Positions 32,912 to 46,137 are shown, counted from the stretch's first letter. The stretch: 64,000 bases of DNA from Mrakia gelida (GCA_024345305.1 BRON01000002.1:248001-312000), one strand, 5' to 3'. Numbers and translations are program-made. Notes: generated from the sequence alone by a model not told the origin.

Positions 32912-35900
32912 ATGGCCTCGCCTTCGTCTGATCATCTTCGCAGCAAAAGTCTCGCTGAGCTCAAGCATCTGGCTAAACTTGAGGACGAACCGAAAGGATC
33001 CAACAAGAAGACGTCCATCAAGTCCTGGTCAGGTTCAGGTCAGAATCTCATTCAACAAGCAGCACAACTTCAGGATCAAGGAGACTACGAGTCAGCCTAC
33101 GTTTATCTAAGGAAAGCAGCAAAGTGAGTCCCAACCAGCTAGAGTAGGAATCGAAGAGGAGAGAAGGCAGAAGGGAGTGGAGCGAGTTATCCGAGACGAG
33201 GTCCATCTCCCTTCCTTCCCTTCCTTTCAGCAGCTCACACTCGTCTTCTTCGCCTCTTTCTCTCTCAGTATCGCTCTCTTCCTCTCTTCTGATCATCCTG
33301 ATCGAGCGAAACCCGATATCAAGCCGATCCTGAGCTCGTATCTAGCAACAGCCGTAAGCTCGTCACCACTCCCCCTCCCTCCCTTCAGCTGTGCCCACCA
33401 GAGCTGACGTTCTGCCCTCGTTCCCTTTGCTTTTTCTAGACCGGAGAACCCTTCAAGACCAAGATGAGACAAGTAGAGCAGGTACTCAACGAGAGGGACA
33501 AGACTCGAGGCGTCTCGAATGGTCTTTCGTCGAGCTCAACGTTCGTTCCCTCCTTCTCCTCGAGCTCACCTCCCTCTTCGCTTCCTTCCGAAGCTCACCT
33601 TTCTTCGCCTCTCTTTCCCTCCCAGACCTACCTCACCAACCTCGGAAGACCCTCCGCCTGCTCCTATGTCCATCAAGGAACGAATGGCCGCTCTCAAAGG
33701 AGCTGGAATGGACACTGGACCTTCACTCAAGCGGATGAGCAAGACGCCGACCGTCGTCTCGATGCCCACCCCTCCTCCTCGCCCTTCGACACCACCTCCG
33801 CCGCCTACCTCCTTCTTACCAACAGCAACTCATTCGTCCCAAGGGCTCGTTAAGAGCGCTTCCTCCTCGTCGTCGTCTTCCCTTAGGTCGCCAGCTCAAC
33901 GTCAGGATCCCCTTCCTCCTCCTCCTCCCACGACCAACGCTCGACCCCTGGGCTCACCCTCCTCCGAGAACCGCCCAGAAGTCTTCTCTCCCATCCCCAC
34001 ACCTTTCAAACCTCAGCAGCCTACCCTCCCGTCTGCCTACCAACCCTCTCCTCCAGCACCTTTCATCTCCCATAGCCATTCGGCCTCCCTTCCTCCGCCT
34101 CGACATTACTCGCCTCCTCCCATCTCCTCCAAACCAGCTTCCCTCTCGGCGTCCAAGATCGCTGCCTCCTCGAAACCACCACCACCACCTATCCCATCTT
34201 CCATCGATGAAGGAGCTGAGGACCAGGAGGATCACGATCGGTCGTTCAGCAACCACTTCCCATCGATAACAGAGTTCGAGTCCCAACCTCTCGCTCCCTT
34301 GTCTCCTTCGACAACGACTCCCACGGCCGTGAGCTCGTTAGAGGATCGATTCGCCAACCTCCTTCCCTCGGTACCCTCCAACGTCCCAGGATCACCACTC
34401 CCATCTCCTACGCCATCGACCTCCTCCCTTCCTCCTCCTCCAACAGCACCGGGAATCGACTTCCAAAAGACCGGTTCTTCGACCTCCTCCTTCAACAGCG
34501 TCTCGACTCCCACGAACGGACAAGCTCCCACTCCGACTGCTCTCCATCACAACCACCAGCACCCCTCTCCACCCGTTCACAAGCCGATGTTCAGTCAACA
34601 GAACTCAGCGTCCACTCCCAACCTCGCCTCGCTCAACAACGCCAACGGCTTCTCTCCGAACCCTCCTTCGAACAACTTCCTACCCACCCAGCTCTCGGGC
34701 AGCTCCATCACCTCGAACGGAAGTGGACCTCGGATACTCCCGAAGCAGAAGGTCGACTTCCCGTTATCGAATACCATCTTCCCTTCGGTGCTGAGGAGAT
34801 ACATCGACTCGGGCGTGAAGCTGCTTCTGTTGGACGTGAGGAGGGAGGACGCGTTCGCGAAGGGTCACGTCGGGACGATTGGAGGGAGATCAGCCTCTGG
34901 AGAGCCGTTGGATGTGGTTAGGGTGGATCCAGAGTGGTTGGGTGACTACGGGTGAGTTCTAAGAAAGACGCGTCGTTGAAGTTGTCGGTGCTGGCTCGCT
35001 CGCCAGAGCTGACCTCCCCTTTTTCCCTCCCTGCTCTCAGCCTCAACTCTGCCAAACTCCTCACCTTCCTCCCTCCCAACTCCCAACCCCTCTTCTCAGC
35101 TCGAGCAAGCTACGATCTCGTCGTCGTGTACGACCGCGACTCGACGCCTACCTCTCCCACCGCGACGGCCGTCAACACGCTCGTTTCGATCATCTACGAG
35201 AGGGAGTTCACGTCGGCGACGCTCAAGAGAGCTCCGGTGGTGATGCTGGGAGGGTACGATGCGTTTGTGGCGGAGATGAAGAGACCTCCTGGTGGAGGAG
35301 GAAGTCCGTTGATGGGTGCTGGAGGGGATGGAGGAGGACTGCCGAGGTGAGCTTTCGTTCTCCTTCGTTTTGCGCTGAGAGTCGCTTCGATGCTCGATAC
35401 TCGAGGCGAAGGAGTCAGTCACTGACTCGAAGTCTCGCTACGTCGTTCTTGTTGATCAGGAGCGCAAGGATGCCCGTTGATGGATTCATGGCTGCCTCGT
35501 CCTCGTCCTCATTCGATTCTGGTTCGGAGGCAGACAAGCGGATGAGCCGAGGACCTTCGAACGGGGTTTCTCGCTCGACCATCCCTTCACTGGTGAGTAC
35601 GAGCCCTTCATCCTCCGTGCTTTCGACCGAAATCGCACTGACCCGTTTCTTCGCATCTGTACAGAGCACCATCCCTCACGGAATTGCCAGCCCACCACCC
35701 ATCTCGACCTCCTTCACCTACCCAACTCCTCCCCTCCCAGCAGCCTCCTCCTCCTCCTCCCGCTACCCAGCAAGCCTCTCCTCCTCCTCTTCCCAAAACT
35801 CCTTCGGCGGCCCAACCCTCGCCTCCCCACCAGCAGCCTCCATCGCCTTCTCCCCTCTCTCCCGCCGTCGCTCAGACTACGCCGACCAAGCCTCCCAACC

Positions 35901-38176
35901 CTACTCAGGCTACCAACCTCCCTCCGGCCACACCTCGAGAGCGTCCATCTCCTACCCTACCTTGTCGAAGGAGCACGAGGACGTCGCGCCCAAGATGCCG
36001 GAACAGGCTGCGACGCCGACGCTCGAGAGGCACGCGAGCAGTCGAGGGACGTTGGTGAGGAGCGCGAGTACGTTGAGTAGGGAGGGGGGACCGAGTGGGG
36101 GAGATAAGGGGGATGAGGTGAGGTACTGGGGGGATGAGATTGTTGGGATGTCGGGGTTGAAGAACTTGGGGAAGTGAGTCGACGCGTCTCTTGTTTTCCT
36201 TTCTCGACGACGAGCGACCAGAGCGGGAGCTGATCGTTCCCTTTTTCCTTTATCTCCTTCGCTTTCAACAGCACGTGCTACCAGAACTCGACGCTTCAGT
36301 GCTTAAGTGCTACAGCTCCGTTCACGACGTTTTTCCGAGGTGCGTCTCTTTTCGCTTGTCTCGTCTCGACCTCTCTTTCTTCGTCTTGCTTCCTCGCTGA
36401 CTCCCAACCTCCCCCCATCTCTTCCTTCGCTTCACAGACGGTCGCTGGAAACGCTCCGTCAACATGACGAACCCGCTCGGAACGAAGGGAAACCTCGCGA
36501 GTGCCTACTCGAGTTTAGTTTCCGCTCTTTGGCATCAGGAGTATCATTTCATTCAGCCTTTGTCGTTCAGGGTGAGTCTCTTCACCACCTTCCATCCTCC
36601 CTCTGATAGGAAGAGAGCTGACTTGGGTTTGGTTGGGATTTGGGTCGAGCAGAAACAAATCGTCAAGTTCGCTCCTGCTTTCGTGAGTTCGCCTTGCTCG
36701 AGCTTCGCTCTTTCCCTTCGCCGAGACTGACTTCTGGTGCGGTTCTTCTTCAGGATGGAAACGAGCAACACGACTCGCAAGAGTTCCTGGCTTTCCTTCT
36801 CGACGGTCTTCATGAGGGTGAGCTCTTCGTCTCGTCTCGTCTCGTCTCGTCGCGTCTCTCTTTCCCTCTCGCTGACCCTCTGCCGCCTCCCCCCCCCTCC
36901 CACCCCCGCCCGCACACCCCCAGATCTCAACCGAGTCCAAGTCCGCCCTCCAGCCCAACCCATGACCCCCGAACGAGAAGCCGAACTCAACACCCTCCCT
37001 CCCCAAATCGCCTCCGAGAAGGAATGGAAAGCCTACCAAACCCGAAACGACAGTCTCGTCGTCGACTGGTTCCAAGGTCAATACCGCTCCAAGGTCGAAT
37101 GCCAAACCTGCCACTCGTTCTCGATCAGCTACGACACGTTCATGTACCTCTCGCTTCCTGTGCCGACGGGGAGGATGAAGCACAAGGTCTCGCTCGAGCA
37201 CTGCTTGGATGGGTTCGTGAAGGAGGAGATTATGGAGAAGGATAATGCTTGGTGAGTCCGGCGGCGTTCTCGAAGGAGGCTGGGGTGATGAAGGGACGGG
37301 AGAGAGGGGGAGGGAGGAGGAGAGAGAAGCGAACGAACGAACGAAGTCGAAACTGACGAGCGACGCGCCTCTTTTCATCCCCTTCCTCTTCTTCGCAGGA
37401 ACTGCCCGAAATGCAAGAAAGCTCGTACGGCCAGCAAGTCCCTCAGTCTCTCTCGACTCCCACCCGTCCTCCTCATCCACCTCAAGCGGTTCTCGTCCAA
37501 GAACGGAGTCTTCTGGGATAAGGCTGAGACCCTCGTCGGTTCGTCGGCTTGCCTTCGCTTTCTCCTCTTCACTCCGCCTGACTGACCTCGTTCCTTTCCG
37601 GGTCATCCAGAATTCCCCGTCCGCTCCCTCGACCTAACGAAGTACCTCCCACCACCCCTCGCTTCGTCCGGACCCGATTCCTACGCGTCGAGCACGAAGC
37701 AGCAGCTGGATCCGAGGGATCAGACGGGGCCTTTCGTTTATGAGCTTTGTGAGTCGACTCGTCGACTCGACTCGGCCTTGTTCGAAGCGAAACTGACTTA
37801 TTCTGTGGTGGGCTCTGTAGACGCCGTCTCGAATCACTCTGGAAGTCTCAGTGGAGGACATTGTGAGTGCCTGCTTTCGTCTCTCCCTCCCTTCGTCAAT
37901 CGAGAACTGACTCGCTGCCCCCTCCTCGCTCGACGTCTGCAGACACCGCCTTCGTCAAAGCCTCCCGACGACACTGGAAGTACTGCGACGACCGAACCAT
38001 CAGCGAGGCTGATGAGAAGGATCTGGTCGTGCGTCTCTCTCTCATCTCCTCTCCTCTCCCTTCGTCCGTTCCCTCCTCGCTGACTCGTCTCTCCTCGTTT
38101 TCTTTTTCGTCCTCAGTCCAAGAACGCTTACATCCTGTTCTACCGACGAGTCCCAACCAAACGAAGCGTTCTCTAA
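32912..38176 (+). CDS. Ubiquitin carboxyl-terminal hydrolase, Doa4/USP8 type
   Basis: Cysteine protease that removes ubiquitin; the domain order suggests an endosomal Doa4/Ubp4-like role. The N-terminal part (MASPSSDHLRSKSLAELKHL; LIQQAAQLQDQGDYESAYVY) resembles the USP8 dimer/MIT-like helical domain. A long Pro/Ser-rich linker follows. Then comes a rhodanese-like domain (LLLLDVRREDAFAKGHVG), in which the catalytic Cys position reads VVVYDRDST, so it is probably inactive. The USP core has the Cys box GLKNLGNTCYQNSTLQCLS, DGNEQHDSQEFLAFLLDGLH, a zinc-ribbon (CQTCHSF and CPKCKKA), and the His box SLSGGHYTAFVKASRRHWKY with the later Asp in YCDDRT. It ends near ILFYRRVPTKRSV, TAA at 38174-38176. 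About fifteen introns. Full-length and intact. Confidence 0.92.
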
Positions 38177-38287
38177 TAGACTACCTCCTACCTACTTCGA
38201 AAAGCTTAGACTATACTTCGCTCAACAAACCGAGAGAGAAGGACGACGGGACGGGGTTTTGTTTTCGAACTCTTTGAAACGATATAT
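38177..38287. other. Convergent 3' spacer UBP/SNT2
   Basis: 111 bp between two stop codons; the 3' UTRs probably overlap. No terminator hairpin seen. Confidence 0.4.
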
Positions 38288-41200
38288 CTACGATGACGAT
38301 GCATTGCACTTATGACACACTACCGAGCCGTCGTTGCAAGGGGTCCAGAAGGGCTGGCGAAACGAAGAGCGAGAGGAGGGGTGAGTTTCGAGCGAAACGA
38401 GACGCGAAGGAGAGGAAGAGAAGGGACACGCGCGCAACTCACCGAGTATCTCGTCTCACACTTCGAACAGAACTTGGGTTTCTCATCCACGAGGACCTTG
38501 ATCTTGGCGAGTTCCTCCTCCTCCTTCCTCTGGAGCAAAAAGTCGAGCACTTCGGCTTTCTGAAGGAGAGGGAACGATTCGGTTTGAGGGGCTTGTTTGT
38601 AGGTCGAGGTGTAGACTTGGAGAGCGGTCTGCGAAGAGGCGAAACGATTAGACGAGGTTCGAGAGGGAGACGAGGAAGAGGAAGAGAGGAGAGCAGAGGA
38701 GAGAAAACGAACCTGTCCGAGGTTCTTGTCGAGATGCTGAGGAGCGTAGATGAGTCGATCCTTGAGGTCGTGCTCGTTGCAGAACGCAGCGGCTCGCATC
38801 TGACCGGACTCCTCCTTGAACTGAGCGACGACAACGTCTTTCCGACTGGACTTGACCTGAGAGAGAGAGAGACGACGAGAGGTGAAGGTCAGTTCGAGTC
38901 GAGAGACGAAGACGAAGAGAGGTGAGGTTGGACTGACGAGCGAGATCTCGAACCCGAACCTGAACCCTTTCGACATCCCACAAGCGACGTGGAAAACCTT
39001 CGGACAGTCGTTGCACTTGATGACGGCTCCTCCTGGCTTCGAACAGATCGAGCATTTCTGGAGAACAAAGAGGAAAGGCGAAGTCAGCGAAGCTTGACGC
39101 GACGAGACGGGATGGAATCGAAGAAAGACGCGTCAACTCACTCCCTCCCAAGCCTCTCGCTCAACGAGATGGATCCCTTCCACCTTCGCATAGACCGTGC
39201 TGTCGGTGAACCGAACTCCTGGGACGAAGACCGAGCAGAGGACGTGAGCCCAGTTCCCAGCGCCGGCGGTAGGTTTGAGGGTTTGGAGGTAGTTGGGTTC
39301 GTCGGGGTAGAGGGACTTCTTGTGGGACTTGTTGAGAGGGTTGGGAGGGTATCCAGGAGGACAGAAGATGCAGTGGGGATCCTGGAGGGGAGAGAAGAAC
39401 GAATCAGCCGACTGGAAGCGAGGAAGAGATCGAGGTCGCAAAGAGGGAGAAAGAAGCTCACCAGTCGATTCTCGAGAGTTTCCAGGTTTGCGCACTGGTC
39501 GCAGCGATAAGGGTTCGATCTCGACTCGGGAGGGATTCCAGCACATCCTGAAGAAGGGAAAGGAAAGGAGAGGATTGTGAGCTGGAGAGAAGGAGGAAAG
39601 AGGAGCGAGTCGAACTCGAACTCACCAGTGTGAACGCGAATCGTGCAGTTGGAGCAGATGATCATCGTGTCGGCAGGTTGGGAGTGGTTGCAGCAGGAAC
39701 ATGGCGTAGCTCTGACGATCGGGTTGGCGGAGTTGGCAGCGGCGGTAGCAGACGAAGCGGTGACCTGAGACACAGAGAAAGAAGACGCGATTGGTCAGAA
39801 AACGATCCTCCGCGGACTCGACGCGTCGAAACCAACTGACCTTCTGACGTTTCGCCGGAGCTCCCAAAGGTGTTCCCTCTCTCTTCTCTCCCATAGCAGC
39901 AACCGCAGCAGCCATCCTTGCCGAGTCCTGACGAGGGACGTAGGCGTACTTGAGGTAGGTCTGACCATCCGCCTCGCACCAAAATCCTGACCCGACCGAA
40001 CGAGGGATCTTCCACCACCGCTTCGACGTCTTGGTGGCACAAGCATCGCACATCAGCTTGGCTCCCTTGTCGATGGATGGGTTGTAGACTGAGTCGGCTT
40101 CGAGCGTCGAGGCGGCGAGGGGAGAAGGAGGAGCGGGACCGGTGGTGATGGAGCGAGACGACGAGAGTTTTGGCATTCCCTCGAACATGAGCTTGAGCTG
40201 TTCCTCCCTCCAGACTCGATAGTATCGAGAGTTGTCCGCTGGAGATCGTCCGTCGGCCTTGCTGGCGAGATGAGTGTCGAGTCCTCCTCGTTCTTCAGCG
40301 CAGACGGCCATCTTGTCGACTTCGGAGGGAGTGAACTGAAGGGGAAAACGAACGCGAACAAATAAAATCAGCGAGGACGCTCCATACGAAGGTTGAAAGA
40401 TGATGAGAACTCACAGTGACGACTTCGAGCTCAGCTGGTGTCGAACGCTTCATCTGCTCGAGAGCTTTGGCGCGAGGGAGACGAGTGAAAAGTTCGACGG
40501 CTCGATTGATGACTCCGAGGTTGTGGGTAGCGATGGGAAGCTTAAGAGCCTTGACGGCGTTCATGTACTCCTCAACTGGAAGGGAGAAGAACGAGCCAGG
40601 TCAGTTCAGTCAGAAGAGTCGAGCTCGGAAGCGAAAATCGAGAGGTAACTCACGTCCATCGACCGGACGACTGAGAAGACGAAGCGTGCTGTCTCCACCT
40701 CGTTCTGGGAGTTCCGAGGAGTGGACTGGATCGAGGAGACGAGAGTCAGAAGGGTTCGGAGAGTGACTGAAGCAAAATGAGACGCGACTGACCTGTTGCC
40801 GACTTGGGAACGAGTTCGTGAGAGTCGTCGAGCTCCTCCTCGACTACGCACTGGAAGTTCTTGCCTATCCGAGACGCTGAGCGAGGGAAGATCGGGTAGT
40901 CGGGGTCTAAGGGAGAGAAGGAAAGGTCAGCAAGAGATAGGACGAGAAAGAGAGAGTGAACGAACCGAGAGTGTCTTCGGCGACGGTGTGAACTCTGAAG
41001 AAGGGAAGAAGAGAAGTCAGTCGTTCGTTCTCGTTCGAGACTGGAGCGCAAAACGAAGCTCACCCAAAGTATCGGTAAGGCCACCCCTTGTAGGTCGTCA
41101 TCGTTCCCTTCTCGTCCCTCTCCTTGTCGTACTTGACTGTCGGAATCGTAGGAGCCTTGATCTTCTGAGGAGCCATCGCGGCGTGGGAGTTGACGTCTCG

Positions 41201-42602
41201 GTCGTGCTTTCGAGCGCAAGGAGCACAAGCCCAGCTGTTGCGAAGAACGGAAAACGAGCTCGAGTCAGCTTGGGAAAGTACGAGAGGAGCTTGTGAGAGC
41301 GTGAAACTGACCTGTATCCCTTCGCGGGCTTGGTGAGGAGAGGAGGAGAGAGGCAATGCATGTGGAAACCCTTGTGGCACGAGCTGGACGAGGAGAGACG
41401 AAAGATCAGCTTTTCGTTCGGACGAAAGCGATGGTGTAGATCGAGAAAGCTACTCACTCGCATCTGACTGCTGTAAGAGAGGAAGACCAGTCGTTGCAGA
41501 CTGAGCAGGTCTGGTAGGTGTCCGTCAACTCGGCTGCTGCTTCCCTCTCGGCGACGATGTACTGGTAACGAGACTTGAGAGTTTCGAGAACTTTGTCGGG
41601 GACTGAGGAGTGAGAAATAAGTAGGTCAGTCTCGATGAAGTCTCTCGAGCTGGTGAGGAAAGGAAGAAACGAACGGTTTCGAATGAGCGACACAGAAACG
41701 ACCTCGAGCTCTCTCTTGATGTATGGGTCGAAGAACTTGTTGTAAAAGAAGTGATCTGGTTTCTGCTTCCACTTGGTGAGATCCTCGATTTGATCCTTGT
41801 GACGAACTGGATGGCAGAGCAAGAGGAGAGGCGAGGTGAGCAAGAGAGAGAAGGGAAGAAGGAAGGAAGGGGCGGGTGTGGCGCAGGCGTCGAGACGAAG
41901 GAGGGAGGGGGGTTTGTGAGAAGAGTCGACAGTTCTCACCGTAGCATTTTCCTCTGATGTCAGAAACGAGTCGAACCGAAGAGTTGATGGCTGCGAAAAG
42001 GACTCGACGATCTGTGAAGGCTCTCGAGGTGATCTGAGGGAGAAACGAAGGGAAGGAGGAGCGAGGCGTGAGGTCGAGCGTAACGATCTCGAGCGACGAG
42101 GAAGGGGGGAATGTCTCTGCAGGTCGCTAGAGGACTCACATCTCTACGAAAGTTGATGGAAAGTGACAGAAATTATATCAGTACACATCTCTCGAAGAGT
42201 CAGAACGTTTACTGCACCAACTCACTCTGGTCTGAGAGGACGAGCGACAGAAGGAAGGGACGGATCGTGGTCAGCTTCGTCCTTTTTCGCTTGCATCCCG
42301 TCAAGTTCGCACGAACCTGTAGTAGCTAGCCAGCTTGACTTCTGCACGAGAGTGATCCAACCCTCCCTTCGCGTTTCTCGGAACTGGGAGGAATTCTATG
42401 ACTCTGGCGATTCCGAAAGGTTGACCTCCCCAGCTCGGTGCGACGTAGACGGTGTCTGATCGTTCAAAGAATCCACGGTCAGACAGATCTTCTCAAGGCT
42501 CGCGAAGCTCCCAGTACGTCCGGAATACCTACCATTTACGTTTACAACTTCTCCAGAGGAGATGGTGACCTTCTGGGGTCCTGTGGTGGAGGGCGAGACC
42601 AT
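38288..42602 (-). CDS. SNT2: BAH and PHD-finger chromatin protein, Snt2-like
   Basis: Nuclear histone reader. In yeasts Snt2 forms complexes with Rpd3-type deacetylase or Lid2-type demethylase. Order along the minus strand: a BAH-type N-terminus (MVSPSTTGPQKVTISSGEVV; APSWGGQPFRIARVIEFLPP), PHD1 (QTCSVCNDWSSSLTAVRC; CHKGFHMHCLSPPLLTKPAK), and a stretch with YPIFPRSASRIGKNFQC. Then an ELM2/SANT-like block (TPSEVDKMAVCAEERGGLDT; SRYYRVWREEQLKLMFEG), PHD2 (CSCCNHSQPADTMIICSNC), and an extended PHD (HCIFCPPGYPPNP; NWAHVLCSVFVPGVRF; CSICSKPGGAVIKCNDCPKV). After a coiled segment (LLQRKEEEELAKIKVLVDEK) the last two exons encode CSKCETRYSPFWTPC and CHKCNASSS, a GATA-like zinc knuckle, then TAG at 38288. 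About seventeen introns. Family assignment is by domain order. Confidence 0.85.
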
Positions 42603-43031
42603 TCTCGAGGGGAGGGGGGAGGAGCTGTCGGGGGTGAGAAAGGGCGAAGCGTAGAGATACTCCTAGAGCGTGGTGGGTCTCTGGGAAAGGTTCCTTAGGG
42701 GTATTCGGAAGACTGGCAGAGGAGGGAGATCGAGGGAGAAAGATAGAGAGGAAGGAGGATGTACGAGAAGGTGGGCGTTTGAGGTCGTTGTGAGCTCGTC
42801 TGAGTCGTCGCTCGCTTCTTCCTTTCGTCCTCGAGCGTCTCGTTCGTTCCTGAGGCTTCTTCCCCTCTTCTCTCTCGCTCTTTAACTTACTTTTCAACTC
42901 GATATGTATGCAAGACATGGGTATAAAGTAGCCAAATCCTCTATGCGATATTACGGATGGAAAAGGGGACCAAAAAAACAAGAGCTCGAAATCCAAAATC
43001 GACGACCTCCTCAAACGAAAGCTAGACAATC
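42603..43031. other. Intergenic spacer, 429 bp
   Basis: 5' flank of SNT2 and 3' flank of ERG13, both on the minus strand. AT-richer at 42885-42985, consistent with the ERG13 3' UTR. No gene seen. Confidence 0.4.
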
Positions 43032-45519
43032 TTAAGCCTTGATCTCGTAACGACGCCTGAACATGGAGTCGATCTCAGCAAGGTAGTAGGATCCGTCCCA
43101 GAGGTCGTCCAGCGATCCAACGGGAATGTAAGACGAGGCGTTGTGGTTCTTCTCCCGAATCTGCGACGAGCGATAACGAGGAACGAGAAAAGCAGAGTCA
43201 GAACCGAGAGAGAGAGCTCGAGAGAAGGGGTAGAGAGAGAGAGAGAACTCACGTTCAGGCACTTGACGAACTCCTCGCAGGGAACGATCTTCATGGCGTC
43301 GAGCCTCTCGGTGAACTGCAGCTTCTCGGCCATCTCAGTAGGAGCAGACTTGACCTTCATAGCGAAGACCGAGGCGGCGGCACCACTTCCGTACGAGTAG
43401 AAGAGCAACCGCTTGTTGACCTGATAAGCGAGAGATGGATCGTCAGTTTCGAGCGTCGAGCGATCGCGAGGGGAAGCGAGGGAAGCAAACTCACGAGAGA
43501 CTCAGGCTTGGTGGAAGTAAGGAGGGAGGCGAGCGATCCGTAGAGGGAAGCAGTGTAGAGGTTACCGAGTCGCTTGACACAGGCGGTGGTGGGCTCGACG
43601 GCGGACTTGTACGATCCCTGTTGAGATCGAGAGGACAAGGAGAGTCGAAGGTCAGAGAAGTTGGACGAAGTCGCGAGCTCGAGCTCAAACTGACCTTGGA
43701 GGCAGCGATCATGGCCTTCTCGACGTTCTTGTCCGAGAGGGAAGCCTTGAGGTCCATAGTAGCGAACTCGGCGGGGACTCCCTCGAACATAGGGTCGTTG
43801 GGGTTGTTTCGGAAGTCGGAGTAGAGCTGGAGAAGGGAGGAGGAAGGCAAAGGGTCAGCTCCGCGTTTTCTCGACCTTTATCTCTCGACTTTCGCTCAAA
43901 CTCACCATTCGAGCGTGTCCCTTCTGGACCTGCTTTCCGTAGGGACTGAGAGAGAAGAAGAAAAGGCGCGTTGGAATCGAGTCAGCTTCGTGGAAGATCG
44001 AAGGAAGGAGGTGCGAGCTCGCGAGACGCGTTTAGCCGAAGGAAGTGAGCTCACGAGTGGAAAAGAACGTAGTCGAACGAGGCAGCGGTGATACCGTGAG
44101 ACTGCGATGAGGATCCGTTGACTCCGTTGGTTCCGTTGGTTCCGTTGACTCCGTTGGTCTTGACGGCTCCGTACTTCTTCTCGTACTTGGTTCGGTAAGA
44201 CTCGTAGGCCTTGTCGACGGCGTGGACGTAGGAGGTGACCGAAAGAGGTCCATCGACGATGGGCTAGATTGACGAGAGGAAATCGAGGGAGCTTTCGTAA
44301 GTGACTGATCGCAGATCCTACAGAGCTCGGAGCTCTGCGAGAGAAAGAAGTGAAGGGACGAACGTATTCGGACGCAAGGTTAGGCTTGTAGAAGTCCCAA
44401 GCGTTGGTCATGAAGGTTCCGTGGACGGCTGAAAACAACGAAGAGAGGTCAGTACGCATCTTCCCAACTGAGAGAGACCTCCAAAGAGATGGTGAAGCTC
44501 ACGCTCGAAGACGATGGGAGCGTTAGGTCCAATCAAGATGGCGCAGGCTCCAGCTCCTCCAGCAGGTCGAGCAGGACCCTCAGAGTAGATGGCGATGTCT
44601 CCGGTAAGAACGATAGCGTTCCTTCCGTCCCAACTCTCACTCTGGACCCAGTTGATGGCGTTGAAAAGGGCAGCAGTTCCTCCGTAGCAAGCGTTCTTGG
44701 AATCGATACCCTCGATGTCGGTGTTTCCGTGCGACTCGAAGAGATCCATGAGGACACTCTTGACGGACTTAGACTTGTCGATGATAGACTCGGTTCCAAC
44801 ATCGAGTCGACCGATGGACTTGGGGTCGACGTTGTACTTCTTGAGGAGACCGGCGACAGCTGATTTCAGAGAGGGAAGGAAGGAGGTGAAATCAGTTTGA
44901 GCTTCTGCCTCTGAAACGACGAAAAAACGAGCTTGAAAGGCCCAAAACTGCAAGATCGTCTAAGCTAGACATCCTGGCCGTCTCTGACTCGTACTCTCCT
45001 GTCGTCAACATGAGAGGAAGCCAGGAACCGACGCGATCTCCTCGCTACCCCAACGGACGAGGAGCACGCTCCCTGCCTTTGTTCAAAAAAGAAGCCTTCG
45101 AGCTCGACTCACCGTTCAAAGCGAACGAGTTGATGTCTTCACGGTCATCAGTGAAGGCCATGAAGTCGTTTCCGAGCCCGATGGTGTATCGTCCAGCGGC
45201 GACTCCGTCAAAGACCTCGAGGTCCTTGTGGGAGATGGCCTGATAGAGGAGGAGGGAGAGAAAGAGATAAGTCAGCTTCTGAAGAGCTGCCCTGGAAAGA
45301 TAGGAGAAAAAGAAAGAGATCTCACCCTCTTGGGGAAGTACATCTACAGGATGGGAAAGACGAGAAGCAAGGAGTCAGCTCGGGGAAAGAAGCCAGGAGC
45401 TGAGAAGGTGCAGGAAGAAGGAGGGCGTCGCTCGAGAGCTCGAAGGAAGGCGAGAAGGGCAAGCTCACCTCGAGTCCGAGGATTCCGACATCCTGAGGTC
45501 GTTCGAGAGAAGCAGTCAT
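43032..45519 (-). CDS. ERG13: Hydroxymethylglutaryl-CoA synthase
   Basis: Condenses acetyl-CoA and acetoacetyl-CoA to HMG-CoA, an early step of the mevalonate pathway that feeds ergosterol and, in red yeasts, carotenoids. The start is [20 protein letters not shown]. Catalytic residues are visible: Glu in [18 protein letters not shown], Cys in [20 protein letters not shown], and His in [15 protein letters not shown]. Other family blocks are [57 protein letters not shown] and [20 protein letters not shown]. The C-terminus is [15 protein letters not shown] to RYEIKA, TAA at 43032. An Asn-Gly-rich insert ([18 protein letters not shown]) lies between YEKKYGAVK and the HSPYGK block; it is probably a surface loop. 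About eleven introns. Confidence 0.96.
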
Positions 45520-46137
45520 AGTCTATAAGGGAATGGGTTGAAAGGGTGAGGAGGGAGGAGAAGGTGTAAAAGAGGGCGAGGGAGAGGGTGGGGGTAAAAG
45601 AGAGGAAAGAAAGCGAGCGACGAAGGGAGGAGGTCCGGTTTGAGGCGAGCTCGAGAAAGTCGAACGATTCCTGAAGGTCCCTGGAAGAAACGAACTCTCA
45701 TCATGCGCCCCCGGGCAAATTTACCCTACGGAAATCGTACGTCTTTCGGGCAGAGAGTCGCTCAACAGGCTCCAGCGATTTAAGCGAGCAATCATGATGA
45801 ACCGCTCTCGGAGGAAAGGAATGAACTGGGTGAACGACGCGTCGTGACAGGCTCGTCCGACCTTTGGCTGAGCTCGTGCCTCTAGGTTTGTTTCGATTTT
45901 CTCGGGTGAGCTCACTTTCCGCTCGTGCAGTTCTGTCTGTAAGCTTCTCAACTTGCTACATGAACTGTCGCTGCTGAAGTCGTTCAGCCCTCCGAGAAGA
46001 CCTCAATTGGACCAAGCAGTCGATCGACAGCCCACGAGCTCGTGAAGTGCCTCCCTTCCCTCCCTCCCCAACCCATCACTTCCCGCTTTTCCCTTTCAGC
46101 TCGCTCTCTTCCCCTCTCTTTTACCCTCTCAGCCACG
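45520..46137. promoter_or_regulatory. Divergent promoter region ERG13/GLC3
   Basis: 618 bp between start codons. An intron-like segment may lie in the ERG13 leader. There is a GACGCGTC at 45836-45843 near the middle and a CT-rich GLC3 leader at 46050-46130. I see no certain sterol-responsive site. Confidence 0.45.
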
